From NCBI RefSeq assembly GCF_022869785.1, contig NZ_CP094997.1:496001-560000 (forward strand): 64,000 nucleotides of DNA. The letters are read 5' to 3'. The notes beneath the pieces are model-generated. The model was given only the letters and a program-made list of their open reading frames with translations. It did no database searches and was not told the DNA's origin. The DNA is from Dyadobacter chenwenxiniae (GTDB lineage: Bacteria > Bacteroidota > Bacteroidia > Cytophagales > Spirosomataceae). A program made the translations under genes and the position numbers. Position 1 is the stretch's first letter. The number at the start of each line of letters is the position of its first letter. Positions 34,819-44,678 of this stretch are shown here, piece after piece.

Positions 34819-35582
34819 TATTGAATAAAATTATAGTCGTAAAAACTTTTGATTCTTTCTTCATCGGTGTCAAACACTTCTTCGAAAGTCCCTTGTTTCA
34901 GGAACTTGCCGTCGAGTAGCATGGCAATCCGGTCGCCTGTTTCCCTTGCACAGGTCAAATCATGGGTGATGATGATAGAACTTGTGTGGTATTTTTCTTT
35001 CACCTCGTTGATAAGCTGGTTGATTTCCAGGCAGGTGATCGGGTCGAGACCGGCCGTGGGCTCGTCATATAACATAATCTCAGGTTTGAGAATGAGCGTC
35101 CTGGCAATCCCGATCCGCTTCCGCTGTCCACCCGACAATTCCGAAGGGACCTGATTAATGGTTTGCAGCAAGCCAACGGCGTCCAAAACATATTCTACCT
35201 GCTCATTGATCTCCGCCCTTGAAAGGTCCTTAACGTGCCTTACCAAAGGAAATTCGAGATTTTCCCGCACCGTCATACTATCATACAATGCGCTGTTTTG
35301 AAATGAAAAACCGATTTTCAGGCGAATGTCCGTCAGCTCTTTCTGGTTAAGCTCAGAAACTTCCTGGCCCAGCACGTGGCACATGCCGCTGTCCTGTCTC
35401 AGTAAGCCGGCAATGATCTTGATCAGCACTGACTTACCTGTTCCGGACCGGCCAAGCACCACTACATTTTCTCCTTTATCCACCGTCAGATTCACGCCCT
35501 GAAGCACATGCAGATCACCAAATGACTTGTAAAGATCTTTGATCTCAATGACTGGCTCCTCTTTTTGGTTGATTTCTGCCAT
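34818..35582 (-). CDS. mlaF: Lipid-transport ABC ATPase MlaF
   Basis: This 254-residue ATPase has Walker A (GRSGTGKSVL), the Q-loop region FSFQNSALYDSMTV, signature LSGGQRKRIGIAR, Walker B (IMLYDEPTAGLD) and the switch His in IIITHD. It powers phospholipid transport with the MlaE permease and MlaD. The start at 35582 leaves one base after the mlaE stop; a longer frame back to 35615 would overlap mlaE by 32 bases. The order mlaE-mlaF-mlaD, with one-base overlap or spacing, shows a single operon. Confidence 0.92.
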   Translation of the reverse strand: MAEINQKEEPVIEIKDLYKSFGDLHVLQGVNLTVDKGENVVVLGRSGTGKSVLIKIIAGLLRQDSGMCHVLGQEVSELNQKELTDIRLKIGFSFQNSALYDSMTVRENLEFPLVRHVKDLSRAEINEQVEYVLDAVGLLQTINQVPSELSGGQRKRIGIARTLILKPEIMLYDEPTAGLDPITCLEINQLINEVKEKYHTSSIIITHDLTCARETGDRIAMLLDGKFLKQGTFEEVFDTDEERIKSFYDYNFIQ

Positions 35583-35583
35583 T

Positions 35584-36372
35584 TTATATTCTGAAATAAT
35601 TCGATACCTGAACAATAATAACCTCCTCGATGAAGATCAGGAACATGGAAATAACGACCGCCGAATTGGCAGCCTTCCCTACGCCTTCCGTTCCTTTGCT
35701 AGCATTATAACCCTGGTAACAGCCCACAATCCCTATCGTAAATCCGTATGCAATGGCTTTGGCAAGCGAAGTTCCCACATCCAGAAAGGTGATTTGTTCA
35801 AAAGCGTTTTCGAAAAACGCCCTGAAAGTCGTGCCCTCATTCATTGTTACATTCAAAAACGCACCCATAAGCGCTACGGCTGTGCAATAGAACATCAGGA
35901 TCGGAATGGTGATCGTAGAAGCGAGCACGCGGGTTACAACCAAAAATTTGAACGGATTAACAGCCGAAACTTCCATAGCGTCGATTTGCTCCGTAACGCG
36001 CATGGAACCCAATTCCGCTCCAATGCTGGAACCGATTTTCCCGGCACTGATCAAAGCCGTAACCAATGCGGCAAGTGCCCGGACGATCGCGATGGCCACC
36101 AATGACGGAAGCCAGGAAACCGCTCCAAATTCGGCCAGAGAAGGGCGGGACTGCTTGGTGAAAACCATTCCGGTGATGAACCCCGTAAGTCCGATCAGCA
36201 GTAAAGATTTGTTACCAATGGCATAACATTGTTTGACCAGTTCCTGAAATTCCATTCTGCCCCGGAAGGCTTCCCGGAAAAAGCGCAGGAAAAACATGTA
36301 ACCGTTGTAAACTGCCAGTAAAGCCGAATCCAGGCCTTTTGTATAAACTTTTTCCTTTTGATTGGCGCTCAT
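35584..36372 (-). CDS. mlaE: Lipid-transport ABC permease MlaE
   Basis: This 262-residue inner membrane protein has five or six hydrophobic segments and the family motif GAELGSMRVTEQIDAMEV near residues 123-140. It forms the membrane part of the Mla retrograde or anterograde phospholipid transporter. The ATG at 36372 is clear, and the gene is first of the mlaE-mlaF-mlaD operon, 48 bases downstream of the EcsC gene's end. Confidence 0.9.
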   Translation of the reverse strand: MSANQKEKVYTKGLDSALLAVYNGYMFFLRFFREAFRGRMEFQELVKQCYAIGNKSLLLIGLTGFITGMVFTKQSRPSLAEFGAVSWLPSLVAIAIVRALAALVTALISAGKIGSSIGAELGSMRVTEQIDAMEVSAVNPFKFLVVTRVLASTITIPILMFYCTAVALMGAFLNVTMNEGTTFRAFFENAFEQITFLDVGTSLAKAIAYGFTIGIVGCYQGYNASKGTEGVGKAANSAVVISMFLIFIEEVIIVQVSNYFRI

Positions 36373-36420
36373 TCAATTTTTATGCAAAGTGGATCAAAGG
36401 GTAACTCTTATTGGTATACT

Positions 36421-37203
36421 TTATTGATTTTGAGCCGCTGACGGCAGTTGTTCCTGTCTTCTTGCCGACTGCAATGTACGTTCTTCGAACCAGCGCATGC
36501 GGTAAGCGTTCATCGCGGTTTTACCAAGCTGATTCAGCAGCCTGTAGTTTACGATGACCCCTACGGCCGCTCCTATACCCGGGATAAGTTGCGCCATTTT
36601 TGCAAGGTCAATGTAATCCCTGTATTCCTGCTGGAAGGTTTTCCAGTCAAACTGGTGAATGTCGCTCGGGAGCTCCTTGCTTTTTTCCTGCCACTGAATA
36701 ATTTGCTCGAACACTTTCTGACGCTGTTTCTGGCTGGAAAATGTGAGTTGAAAAACGTGGAGTATAAAAAGTCGCTCCCGGTAATCTTCGGCTGAATGTC
36801 CGTATAGGGCAGAGATTTCAAAGAGCAGCTTCATTTTAATGCCGATCAGTATTGGAAACTCTGCCAGTGCAAGTAAAAATCCGCCGGCACCCGTTATGCC
36901 TCCTTCTGCGGCACCTGCTTTTTTGTAAAATTCAATGCGCCTGGTGACTTCTCTTTCAATCTCTTCTAGAGAATTCTTAGGGGCTGGGAGCGATGTTGTA
37001 AATTCAGCGCCTGTCAATACGGCCCGCGTCATTTGCTTAATTGTAGCGGTAATGACTTCGTGAACCTTGTCCGGAATAATATTATTGATTTTATCCTGAA
37101 CCGCTTTGGATGTCCTGTCTACCAGATTTGGCCGCTTCTGCATCTTTTGCTGCCATTTATGCAATTCAGGCGTTATTTTTTCCTCATATGTCTGGTAAAG
37201 CAT
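36421..37203 (-). CDS. EcsC family protein
   Basis: This 260-residue protein matches the EcsC family in a central hydrophobic region (AAEGGITGAGGFLLALAEFP) and downstream LFEISALYGHSAEDYRERL. The ATG at 37203 was chosen because the two residues before it come from a TTG. EcsC-like proteins are associated with membranes and ABC exporters in Bacillus, but their biochemical role is not settled. It precedes the mla operon on the same strand and may be co-transcribed with it. Confidence 0.82.
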   Translation of the reverse strand: MLYQTYEEKITPELHKWQQKMQKRPNLVDRTSKAVQDKINNIIPDKVHEVITATIKQMTRAVLTGAEFTTSLPAPKNSLEEIEREVTRRIEFYKKAGAAEGGITGAGGFLLALAEFPILIGIKMKLLFEISALYGHSAEDYRERLFILHVFQLTFSSQKQRQKVFEQIIQWQEKSKELPSDIHQFDWKTFQQEYRDYIDLAKMAQLIPGIGAAVGVIVNYRLLNQLGKTAMNAYRMRWFEERTLQSARRQEQLPSAAQNQ

Positions 37204-37332
37204 ATTCAACCAAAAGATTAAAGTTAAGATAGAAGGGAAGCGCTGCTTCTTGAAATCCTGCCATCAGTGTTACAAAAATCATTCCAAACATGCCAAAAGT
37301 TTAATTTTGGGTGTGCAGAAGCGTTGGCAATG

Positions 37333-38394
37333 CTAATCTGTGGCTTTATTAATCTTTTCTTCGGCAAGCTCTTTTTCTTCCTCATCGGCCTCGGGTTCTT
37401 CCTGTTCCAAATCCGCTTGCTTCTCGTACTGAAGTCCGATCAGGATAGGAAAGTGGTCGGAATTAAAGTTTTCAAGTCTTTTCAGGCTTATTAACTTGAA
37501 ATCAGTTGAGCAGAAAACGTGGTCCAGAGGGAATCTTAGGAAGGGATATTTGGCGTGGAATGTATTGAAAAAACCACGCCCTTTACGAGGGTCCAGCAAG
37601 CCGCTGATTTTGGTAAATAAATTGGTTGTATAAGACCATGCGACATCATTAAGGTCCCCTACAACGATGGTTGGCATATTTTTGCCTTTTACTTCTTTGG
37701 CGACCAGTAATAATTCTTTATCCCGCTCAGTAGAATACATATTCTCACCCGGAACTGGCGGAGTAGGGTGTACGCAGTAAAGCTGAACCATTTTCCCCGA
37801 AGAGAGTTTTACCTGTGCTTTGATGGAAGGTATCTCATTATCAACCAGATACCTAACTTCGGGGTCTACCAGTTCCAGTTTGGAATACAGCAGCATTCCG
37901 TACGTATTTTCCAATGGGACAAGAACCTGATAAGGATATTTTTCCTGTAATTTCTTGGTTCCTTCATTCCAATATTGATCTGTTTCCAGGAGCAAAATTA
38001 AGTCAGGATCATGTTTTTCAAGCATTGCCAAACATCCTGCGGTATTCCTGTTATCCTGAAAAACATTGGAGGAAATGATCCTGATCTGGTTTTCCTGATC
38101 CTGGGCCGATGCTTTCAAAAGCGCCTTCCTTGCAAAAAAAGTGAAGGGGAAAATCTGGTAAACCAGGTAAAAGACATTGGCAGAAACAACCGCCGTAAAA
38201 ATCGTCTCAAATGTGCCACTGATCGGAAACAGAGACACATACAGGATTAGGATGAGCAGGTTTAAAAGCAGCTTTTGAAGCCTGGGATATTCGAAAACCC
38301 GAAACGCCCAAAAGTCATGGCGGATGAGTGGAATGATGGAAAATAGGACAATGATCCCGCCGAAAATTTCCAGTGCGTATTTAAAAGACAGCAT
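37333..38394 (-). CDS. Membrane-anchored endonuclease/exonuclease/phosphatase-family protein
   Basis: This 353-residue protein has an N-terminal membrane part of about three helices (residues 5-85) and then an EEP fold (about 105-325). Motifs include RIISSNVFQDNRN, DLILLLETDQYW, TIVVGDLNDVAW and FNSDHFPILIGL, which carry the metal ligands and the catalytic Asp-His pair. The tail after residue 330 is strongly acidic. The substrate could be a nucleic acid, a phospholipid or an inositol phosphate; sequence does not decide. The ATG at 38394 replaces a TTG four codons upstream. Confidence 0.83.
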   Translation of the reverse strand: MLSFKYALEIFGGIIVLFSIIPLIRHDFWAFRVFEYPRLQKLLLNLLILILYVSLFPISGTFETIFTAVVSANVFYLVYQIFPFTFFARKALLKASAQDQENQIRIISSNVFQDNRNTAGCLAMLEKHDPDLILLLETDQYWNEGTKKLQEKYPYQVLVPLENTYGMLLYSKLELVDPEVRYLVDNEIPSIKAQVKLSSGKMVQLYCVHPTPPVPGENMYSTERDKELLLVAKEVKGKNMPTIVVGDLNDVAWSYTTNLFTKISGLLDPRKGRGFFNTFHAKYPFLRFPLDHVFCSTDFKLISLKRLENFNSDHFPILIGLQYEKQADLEQEEPEADEEEKELAEEKINKATD

Positions 38395-38476
38395 TTGTGG
38401 GTGCAAAAAATTTGCTAAATATCGTTTTTAATTTTGCACAAACAAATTGTCGGCCACAACCTTAATATCGGCCTGC

Positions 38477-40525
38477 CTAGCGGACGAGCACTTTTTTCAA
38501 CCAAATTTGATCTCCTGCCTTCAATTTTATGAAATAATAACCTGCTGAATTTTCGGGAACACGAATGTAAGCAACAGCGCCCTGCGGCACAGGCTCACCA
38601 CTGAGCGACTGACCATTCGCATTTAACAGCGAAAGTGTCCCATTCACAGGCTTTTTCATCTGAACCGTCACCAGCTGCCCTTTCTGAACGGGATTAGGAA
38701 AGACGGTAAACATCACATCCTGATCTTTTTCAACGCCGGTAATAATGGCTGTTTCAATTTCTGCGTAACCGTAATCCGCTGATTCAGAAAGCTTACTAAC
38801 GCCCTTCAATCTGAAAGATGCTTTCCCGGATTGCGCGACATTTTTGTCGGTGTAGGACAATGTGGCGCTACCAGGTTGTGCGATGCTTTTGTATTCGGTT
38901 TCGCCTTCAAGTTTTCTTTCCAGCACATATTTTGAAACGCCGGGCACCGCTTTCCAGGTCAGTTGCACATTGCCGTTGGATTCCAACTCAGCCGCAAGCT
39001 CGGGAACATTCAGGCTTTCGCCGATCGGAACTTTAAAGAATGTGAAAGCGCGCATACCCAGCTTATTTTTGATAAATGGGCCATTCAGCGGGTAATAGGG
39101 ACCATCCTCCGGCGTGTACATAGGCATGAGATCCATTGTCAATGCCTGCTGAGGAGCTTTCAATTCGAGGATGATGCGGTTGCCTTCCGCCCTGGCCGAG
39201 GCAACAGACCCGGATTCACCATTAAAATAGAAAAAGTCCTTCATATCCAGCGTAACTTGACCATTAGGCTTGTAAGGGTCTGGGTAAACCAGCTCCTGGC
39301 CTTCGTCGAAAACAAGGATAACTTGCTTTTTTTCAGGTGTTTTATAAAAAATCTTCTTGATATTGGGCGAGTCGATATTGACGGTGTCTTTTAAGGCGTA
39401 AAAATCCCGGGCGATAAGCCGCGATAATTCCAGGCCACTTTGCCTGTTTCCCTCTTTTCCGTAATGCAATCCGTCAAATTCTGTGGTTCCTACCGTCGCA
39501 AGTGAGCGGAGGTCCGGGTAAATGTCGGGAAGCTTGCGCTGGTAATCCCTTACTTCGGCACCCACCGGGGAAGGATAGTAGATGACATCGATCTGAAAAA
39601 CATATATTTTAGCCAGATTTGCCAGGTCCTGTTTGAGGTTTTTTCGCAGCACGTCAAAATTCCCTGACCAGTTTCCGCCTTCATGATAAGCCTCACTTTC
39701 ACCCTGACGGAAAATGTAAGCTTTCACCGAGCTTGCCAGCCCGCCTTTTTGAAGGCGGTAAAGCATCCGGCCATAGCCATTATTCAAATCGGCCGGGTTG
39801 CTCTCGGTCCTTTGCGCGTGTGCAGCAGCTGATGACCAGTGAAAACCGGCGTTAATAAGGCAATTAGGCACATTGGAATGCTGAATGAGCTGTTTCTGGA
39901 TTTCCAATCCCATTGTTCCTACGCCATTGTTAGAAGGATGCTGATTGGAAAATGCCCATAATGTGTCTGCGGGATCATAGGCAGCTGTATTGAGGTTAGC
40001 AGTTATCTTTCCAAAAGTGCGGCAAAAGTTGCTGGTGTCCTTCTCTGTAAAAAATCCTGTCGAATTGGATTGCCCTGAAACCACGTAAACGTCTCCGGCG
40101 ACTACATTCCTGCGTTCAGTGATTAATGTAGAATCTGTGCCTTTGCAGAGATATATCTTGAAATGGTAATTGGCTAGCTCAGCCTTGATTTTTGCCTCAG
40201 TAGAGAATGATCCAAGGCCCTTAGCATATTTAACTTCGGAACGCAGGTATTCATGCAGCGCATTGTTCCTTAAAATCTGGACGGAGATATAATTATAACC
40301 GTCTGTTTCAACGACGCCGGAAACAGGGACTGTTGCCTCGTTTTGTGCGTTACGGGGATAAAGCTGTAAATCTTGGGGTAGCTTGTTAAAATAAACGGGA
40401 GCAATGCGTTGGCTGAGTGCAATGTTGGCCGATAAGGTTATTCCAAAAAGAAAGAAGCACTGGAATTTACAAAAACTTAACGGGCTTAATAATCTTTGAA
40501 GTATAAATTTGAAATTCACAGGCAA
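38477..40525 (-). CDS. Secreted sialate O-acetylesterase-like SGNH esterase with T9SS sorting domain
   Basis: This 682-residue protein has an N-terminal signal (hydrophobic stretch ending in ALSQR, about 22-40). It starts at a TTG (40525) or GTG (40519), since no ATG is near. The catalytic part (about 140-370) shows VVSGQSNSTGF with the nucleophile Ser, and YIFRQGESEAYH with GLHYGKEGN further on, as in the sialate O-acetylesterase family. A fibronectin III-like stretch follows near residue 510. The C-terminus (about 605-682) has VFPNPVQKGQLV and a final LKKVLVR, a type A sorting signal for type IX secretion. It likely removes acetyl groups from glycans outside the cell. Confidence 0.85.
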   Translation of the reverse strand: MPVNFKFILQRLLSPLSFCKFQCFFLFGITLSANIALSQRIAPVYFNKLPQDLQLYPRNAQNEATVPVSGVVETDGYNYISVQILRNNALHEYLRSEVKYAKGLGSFSTEAKIKAELANYHFKIYLCKGTDSTLITERRNVVAGDVYVVSGQSNSTGFFTEKDTSNFCRTFGKITANLNTAAYDPADTLWAFSNQHPSNNGVGTMGLEIQKQLIQHSNVPNCLINAGFHWSSAAAHAQRTESNPADLNNGYGRMLYRLQKGGLASSVKAYIFRQGESEAYHEGGNWSGNFDVLRKNLKQDLANLAKIYVFQIDVIYYPSPVGAEVRDYQRKLPDIYPDLRSLATVGTTEFDGLHYGKEGNRQSGLELSRLIARDFYALKDTVNIDSPNIKKIFYKTPEKKQVILVFDEGQELVYPDPYKPNGQVTLDMKDFFYFNGESGSVASARAEGNRIILELKAPQQALTMDLMPMYTPEDGPYYPLNGPFIKNKLGMRAFTFFKVPIGESLNVPELAAELESNGNVQLTWKAVPGVSKYVLERKLEGETEYKSIAQPGSATLSYTDKNVAQSGKASFRLKGVSKLSESADYGYAEIETAIITGVEKDQDVMFTVFPNPVQKGQLVTVQMKKPVNGTLSLLNANGQSLSGEPVPQGAVAYIRVPENSAGYYFIKLKAGDQIWLKKVLVR

Positions 40526-40609
40526 CTGACTTTTGAGTTGGGATCAACAAATATAGTCAGTTGCGCTGTGCATTAGTAACTTAAAATTGATTTAGTAACC
40601 ACCTTTTGC

Positions 40610-41587
40610 TCACTTTAAGGTGACCGGACCAACACCCTCTTTGGTGATTTTGACCGGGTTAATCTCGCCTTTATCGTTAAAGGTCATAATGTCAATGCAT
40701 GTTTCGCGGTGGTTGCCATCGGTTTCAGTTAAAGGACGTCTGTGATAAACGATGTAATATTGCTCTGTTCCGGGAATTTGAATAACAGAATGATGTCCTG
40801 CTCCCCGTGCCACTTTTGGGTCTTGTTGTAAGATTTTTCCGACCCGTTTGAATGGCCCAAAGGGAGAATCGGCGATGGCATAGGCCACGGAATAATCAGG
40901 TCCCGTCCAGCCGCCTTCGGACCACATGAAATAATATTTACCGTTGCGAATAAACATAAAAGGGCCTTCCACGTAATTTTCAGGAGTTATTTCGCGGAAT
41001 ATTGTGCCATCTTCGAAAGGAATGAAGCCCGTAAAATCTTGATTGAGTTTGGCCACATTGCAATGTTTCCAGCCTCCATAAAACAGGTAATGCTGACCGT
41101 CCTTGTCTTTGAAGACAAACTGGTCGATGGGCTGCGCGCCGTTGTGGAATTTGTCAATCAGTGGTTTTCCCAAATGATCTTTAAAAGGACCTTCGGGCTT
41201 ATCAGACACCGCAACACCAATGCCACCTTTTTCCTGATCGTTCTGAATGTCGTTCGCACCGAAAAAGAGATAATATTTTTTGTCTTTCTCGATGATCGAA
41301 GGAGCCCAGACTGCGCGCTTTGCCCATTTTATTGCAGCTGTGTCGAGAATGGCCGGATGTTTTTTCCAAGTGATCAAATCCTCCGAAGAAAATGCATCCA
41401 AAAAAACCTGCTGATTGTAAGGGGCTGAGAATGTAGGATAAATGTAGAACCGCTTATTGAAAATGATGCCTTCCGGATCTGCATACCAGCCTGGAAAGAC
41501 AGGGTTGCCCGAAGTTTTCTGAATGGTTTGAGCGGATAGGCACAGGCTGCAAAGCAGCAGCGCAAAAGATAAAATCGATGTTTTCAT
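40610..41587 (-). CDS. Glycoside hydrolase family 43
   Basis: This 325-residue protein has a signal peptide (ILSFALLLCSLCLSAQ) and the five-bladed propeller fold. Catalytic residues are visible in GNPVFPGWYADPEGII (general base Asp), in PIDQFVFKDKDG (pKa-tuning Asp), and in NYVEGPFMFIRNGKYY (general acid Glu). GH43 enzymes mostly cut arabinose, xylose or galactose linkages in plant or algal polysaccharides. The ATG at 41587 was used because the signal starts there; a TTG upstream would add 17 residues. It sits upstream of the esterase on the same strand, so the two could act on the same glycan. Confidence 0.88.
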   Translation of the reverse strand: MKTSILSFALLLCSLCLSAQTIQKTSGNPVFPGWYADPEGIIFNKRFYIYPTFSAPYNQQVFLDAFSSEDLITWKKHPAILDTAAIKWAKRAVWAPSIIEKDKKYYLFFGANDIQNDQEKGGIGVAVSDKPEGPFKDHLGKPLIDKFHNGAQPIDQFVFKDKDGQHYLFYGGWKHCNVAKLNQDFTGFIPFEDGTIFREITPENYVEGPFMFIRNGKYYFMWSEGGWTGPDYSVAYAIADSPFGPFKRVGKILQQDPKVARGAGHHSVIQIPGTEQYYIVYHRRPLTETDGNHRETCIDIMTFNDKGEINPVKITKEGVGPVTLK

Positions 41588-41638
41588 TTTAGGACGATAC
41601 AAGAAAAGAATGGGGCTAAGTTCTGCAATTTTGCCCAA

Positions 41639-42784
41639 TTAATATGTCTCTCCTGCGCCGCCGCCGCCAAAATTTCCACCGCCAAATTCTACATTATTCC
41701 CTTCAACCGGCGTCTGACCCAGGTGTTGCGCCACTAATATGGCTTCCAGATTACCCAGTCTACGCTTTCCTTCCTGCTCGTCTGACAGGCCATGTCTCGG
41801 CGTATGGAGATATTTTATTAAGGCAGCCGAAACAATTATCATGAACATTCCGGCAATGGCGAGCTCCTGAGCAGGTGTGAATGGGCTGAAATAATGTCTG
41901 TAAGTGTAAACGGACAATGCAAAGGCAACTAAGCCCAGGATCAGTAAAATCCGGTCTTTTTTTCGTAGACCAAAATAGATGTAAACGATCGGAATGCTAA
42001 GCGTGAAGAGATAAAATAGCGGTGCAAAATGGATTTGCGGTGCGAACGGAAGGTTGAGGTCATTCAGCAGCGCATTGCCCTCACGGACGATGAGATAATT
42101 TCCGCCCAGGTAAAATGTCGCCAGCGATAAAATCTCGGTCAGTTTGGTGCACCTTTGGTAATATGTGCTTTTCTCTTTTCTGACAAGTGAATAAATTACA
42201 GCCGAAAGTGCCATCACCGCGAAAGGCAGGATTGCTTTACCAATCGGGAATTTCATCATTACATTACCCAAAACGCCGTATAACAGCAAAAAGGCGCTTG
42301 CGGCTGTAATCATATCAGCATAGCGCAGCGTAGCTGCGAATGTGAAAGCAAACATGATCATGCAATATTGCCAGCCCTCCAAATTGTCGAATAGTGACAC
42401 GAATGGGACCACAGCGGCGCCCATTGCGGCATATAGCAGCGCATTATCGACGCCGGAATGGTAGAGGCCGTTATTTTTGATCAAATGTTCGAGGAAGAAA
42501 ATAAAGCCTACCATACAAATCAGGCTGATGACCGATACGTTTTCACCAGCGCCATTGCCAATCAGAAACAATGATACAAAGCCCGAAGCGAAGGAACAGG
42601 CAATGAGCGCAAAAATGAAGAGCCCTATTTTGACAAAAATACCAGGTCTGTAAAATTTCTCTGGAAACGCCTTTTTTGCCGTTTCATGCTGTTCTTGGGA
42701 GATCAGTTTTTTTTCCAACCAGTGATCTGCCGTATTGAGAATATGCAAATTGTCAATCCAGGTTTCGTTATAAGCCTTTTTCAT
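41639..42784 (-). CDS. DUF2157-like multi-pass membrane protein with Gly-rich tail
   Basis: This 381-residue protein has about 10 membrane helices after a soluble N-terminal helix (residues 1-50). It resembles its upstream neighbour in layout, which belongs to the DUF2157 group. The last 20 residues are Gly-rich and end in GGGGAGETY. Function is unknown. The stop of the upstream gene overlaps its ATG by four bases, so the two are translationally coupled and may form one membrane complex. Confidence 0.72.
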   Translation of the reverse strand: MKKAYNETWIDNLHILNTADHWLEKKLISQEQHETAKKAFPEKFYRPGIFVKIGLFIFALIACSFASGFVSLFLIGNGAGENVSVISLICMVGFIFFLEHLIKNNGLYHSGVDNALLYAAMGAAVVPFVSLFDNLEGWQYCMIMFAFTFAATLRYADMITAASAFLLLYGVLGNVMMKFPIGKAILPFAVMALSAVIYSLVRKEKSTYYQRCTKLTEILSLATFYLGGNYLIVREGNALLNDLNLPFAPQIHFAPLFYLFTLSIPIVYIYFGLRKKDRILLILGLVAFALSVYTYRHYFSPFTPAQELAIAGMFMIIVSAALIKYLHTPRHGLSDEQEGKRRLGNLEAILVAQHLGQTPVEGNNVEFGGGNFGGGGAGETY

Positions 42785-43752
42785 TTTTTGATCCCTAAGA
42801 ATTTTTTGAAATGGAGCAAGAAATAAACCACGCCGACACTGGTGAACATAAAATAAAATGTACCAAAAGTAAATGCAGCGTCGTCGGATTCGATATTGGA
42901 AAAAATCAGGTAAGTGATGATGATATAACCATACACGACGCCCATGAGCAAGAAAAGCAATGATTGTGCAAGGCGCGCGCGCTGGATGAAAAATGCTGAC
43001 AAAGCCAGTCCGGCAATACTATATATCAGCTCAGCACTTTCACTGAAAATCCCCGTCATTGCTGCAAGCACAGCCAGGTTTCCGCCCAAGAAGACGTACG
43101 TATGGGAAAAGTGTTTTTTAATGTTTTGCTTTTCTGATGCCCAGCCTGCCAGACATAACACTGTACCAAGGATCACAGCAGTTGCCAGTAACCTGTTTTC
43201 TGTAAAATCATTTTCCGCCAGAACGGAAAGCGGTGCAACGGTAAGCCCAAGCCAGGAAGCAAGGCCGGTTATGGCCATGGATAGCACGCCCTTATGGTCA
43301 AAACGGTAAGCGCAGAAAAAGAAAATGATAGTTGGAATGATCACTGCCAGACCATAACGCTTTCCGAACACATTGTATTGGAATTGCAGATAACCTTCCA
43401 GGATCAGAAACGTGGTGCAGCCCAGCAGAAGAATATAGTCAGCCAATTTCTGCGGATTTTTTACTTGCTGGTTGCTGTAAGGAAGCGCGTGTTTAAAAGT
43501 GTAAAAGAAGCACCAACCAGTAAGCGCGGCAATAAGGGCGATAATGACCTGATGGCCAATGGTGTCAATGTTTTCGTAAATGATGACACCAATGCCAGAG
43601 GTGAAAAGTACAATGCCTAAATAGAGGACAGAGCGCAGTTCCCAGTGTAAAGAGAACGGCCTATTCTCTTCGTAATCAGCAATTAATGAAGCTTGTTCGC
43701 TCGGGATAACCGCCTTGTCGACGAACGCTTTGAGAATGGTTTGTATGTTCAT
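42781..43752 (-). CDS. DUF2157 family membrane protein
   Basis: This 323-residue protein has an N-terminal soluble segment of about 35 residues. The family's characteristic helices follow, starting at SVLYLGIVLFTSGIGVIIYE, and about eight to ten hydrophobic segments run on to the C-terminus. No catalytic residues can be named. It is first in a two-gene unit with the larger membrane protein at 41639-42784 and starts 107 bases after the methyltransferase pseudogene ends. Confidence 0.78.
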   Translation of the reverse strand: MNIQTILKAFVDKAVIPSEQASLIADYEENRPFSLHWELRSVLYLGIVLFTSGIGVIIYENIDTIGHQVIIALIAALTGWCFFYTFKHALPYSNQQVKNPQKLADYILLLGCTTFLILEGYLQFQYNVFGKRYGLAVIIPTIIFFFCAYRFDHKGVLSMAITGLASWLGLTVAPLSVLAENDFTENRLLATAVILGTVLCLAGWASEKQNIKKHFSHTYVFLGGNLAVLAAMTGIFSESAELIYSIAGLALSAFFIQRARLAQSLLFLLMGVVYGYIIITYLIFSNIESDDAAFTFGTFYFMFTSVGVVYFLLHFKKFLGIKK

Positions 43753-43859
43753 TCAGATGCAAAGAGGATGAGTAAAAGTCAGCAATTATAGCAAGAATGC
43801 TGTCAGGTTCAGTGCTCTTACTTATTCAGCGGAGCGTCCGGCTTATAATGCGGTTTTTA

Positions 43860-44637
43860 TCAGAATCTCAGGGTGAAATGCTCCTTGACCTGCTCTTTTC
43901 TGAAAAACACCAGTCCTATCCAGAACAAATCCACCGTTAGCGTCACTTGCGGGTGTTTTTTGATGTATTCCCAAGCCTGTGTCATTTCGTCGGACCAATA
44001 AATATCGTCAAATATAAAGACCGAGTCATTGTGCATGTAGGGAAGGCAGTCCTCGAAATATCTCACGGTGGGCTCATAGCGGTGATTGGCATCAAAATAG
44101 GCGAAATCAATCTTGGCGCTTAGTTTTGCCAGTGTTTCGGGCAATGTATGGTCAATGTTGCCGACAATAACTTCAATGTTATCAGCATGCAGTTTTTTTG
44201 AAATTCTGCTGTGCAATGTCTGCCGTCGACGGACAGCCTTCAAAAGTCATGATCCGCGCATCAGGTTTGGCTTTTGACAAATATAATGTGGTCAACCCGA
44301 GAGAGGTGCCCAATTCCAGCATCGTTTCCGGCTGAAAACGCTGTACAAGCCGGTTAAAGAGTTTGCCGAATTTTTCTGGCTTTTCGGCATTTTTGGCAAT
44401 GGTGCCGATTTTTCTAAGGTTGGATTTATTGATCCGTGAGCCTGCACCCAGATCCAGGATGTTAATCTGTTCGTCGGATGCTAGCAATTCTTTGCGTAGC
44501 TTTTTTAAGGCAGCATAGTCCGGATTTGCGTCCTTTTTTGCGGCAATTACCTGAGTATATAGATCAAAAAGAAAAGGAGAATGAATAGCATGCTCGTTGC
44601 CGGAGCGAAGCAAATACTTTAAATAGGCTGCAATCAA
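43860..44637 (-). pseudogene. Class I SAM-dependent methyltransferase, frameshifted
   Basis: Two overlapping frames encode the halves of one methyltransferase of about 258 residues. The N-terminal part (start TTG at 44637) contains the SAM site NILDLGAGS and TMLELGTSLGLTTLYLS, and ends early at TGA just after QQNFKKTAC. The C-terminal part continues with LHADNIEVIVGNIDHT, DFAYFDANHRYEP and FIFDDIYWSDEM. The switch falls at a run of seven T on the plus strand (44193-44199, seven A in the coding sense). Six A would restore the frame, so one extra base is likely. It may be a recent mutation, a homopolymer sequencing error, or a phase-variable tract. Confidence 0.8.
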
Positions 44638-44678
44638 TGGTAAGATATTTAGTAAACCGACGAAGTAAGGCCGGTTAA

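Noticed and set aside
44193..44199. Programmed -1 frameshifting at the seven-A run of the methyltransferase
   Set aside because: The downstream frame needs a +1 shift or loss of one base, so classical -1 slippage would not work.
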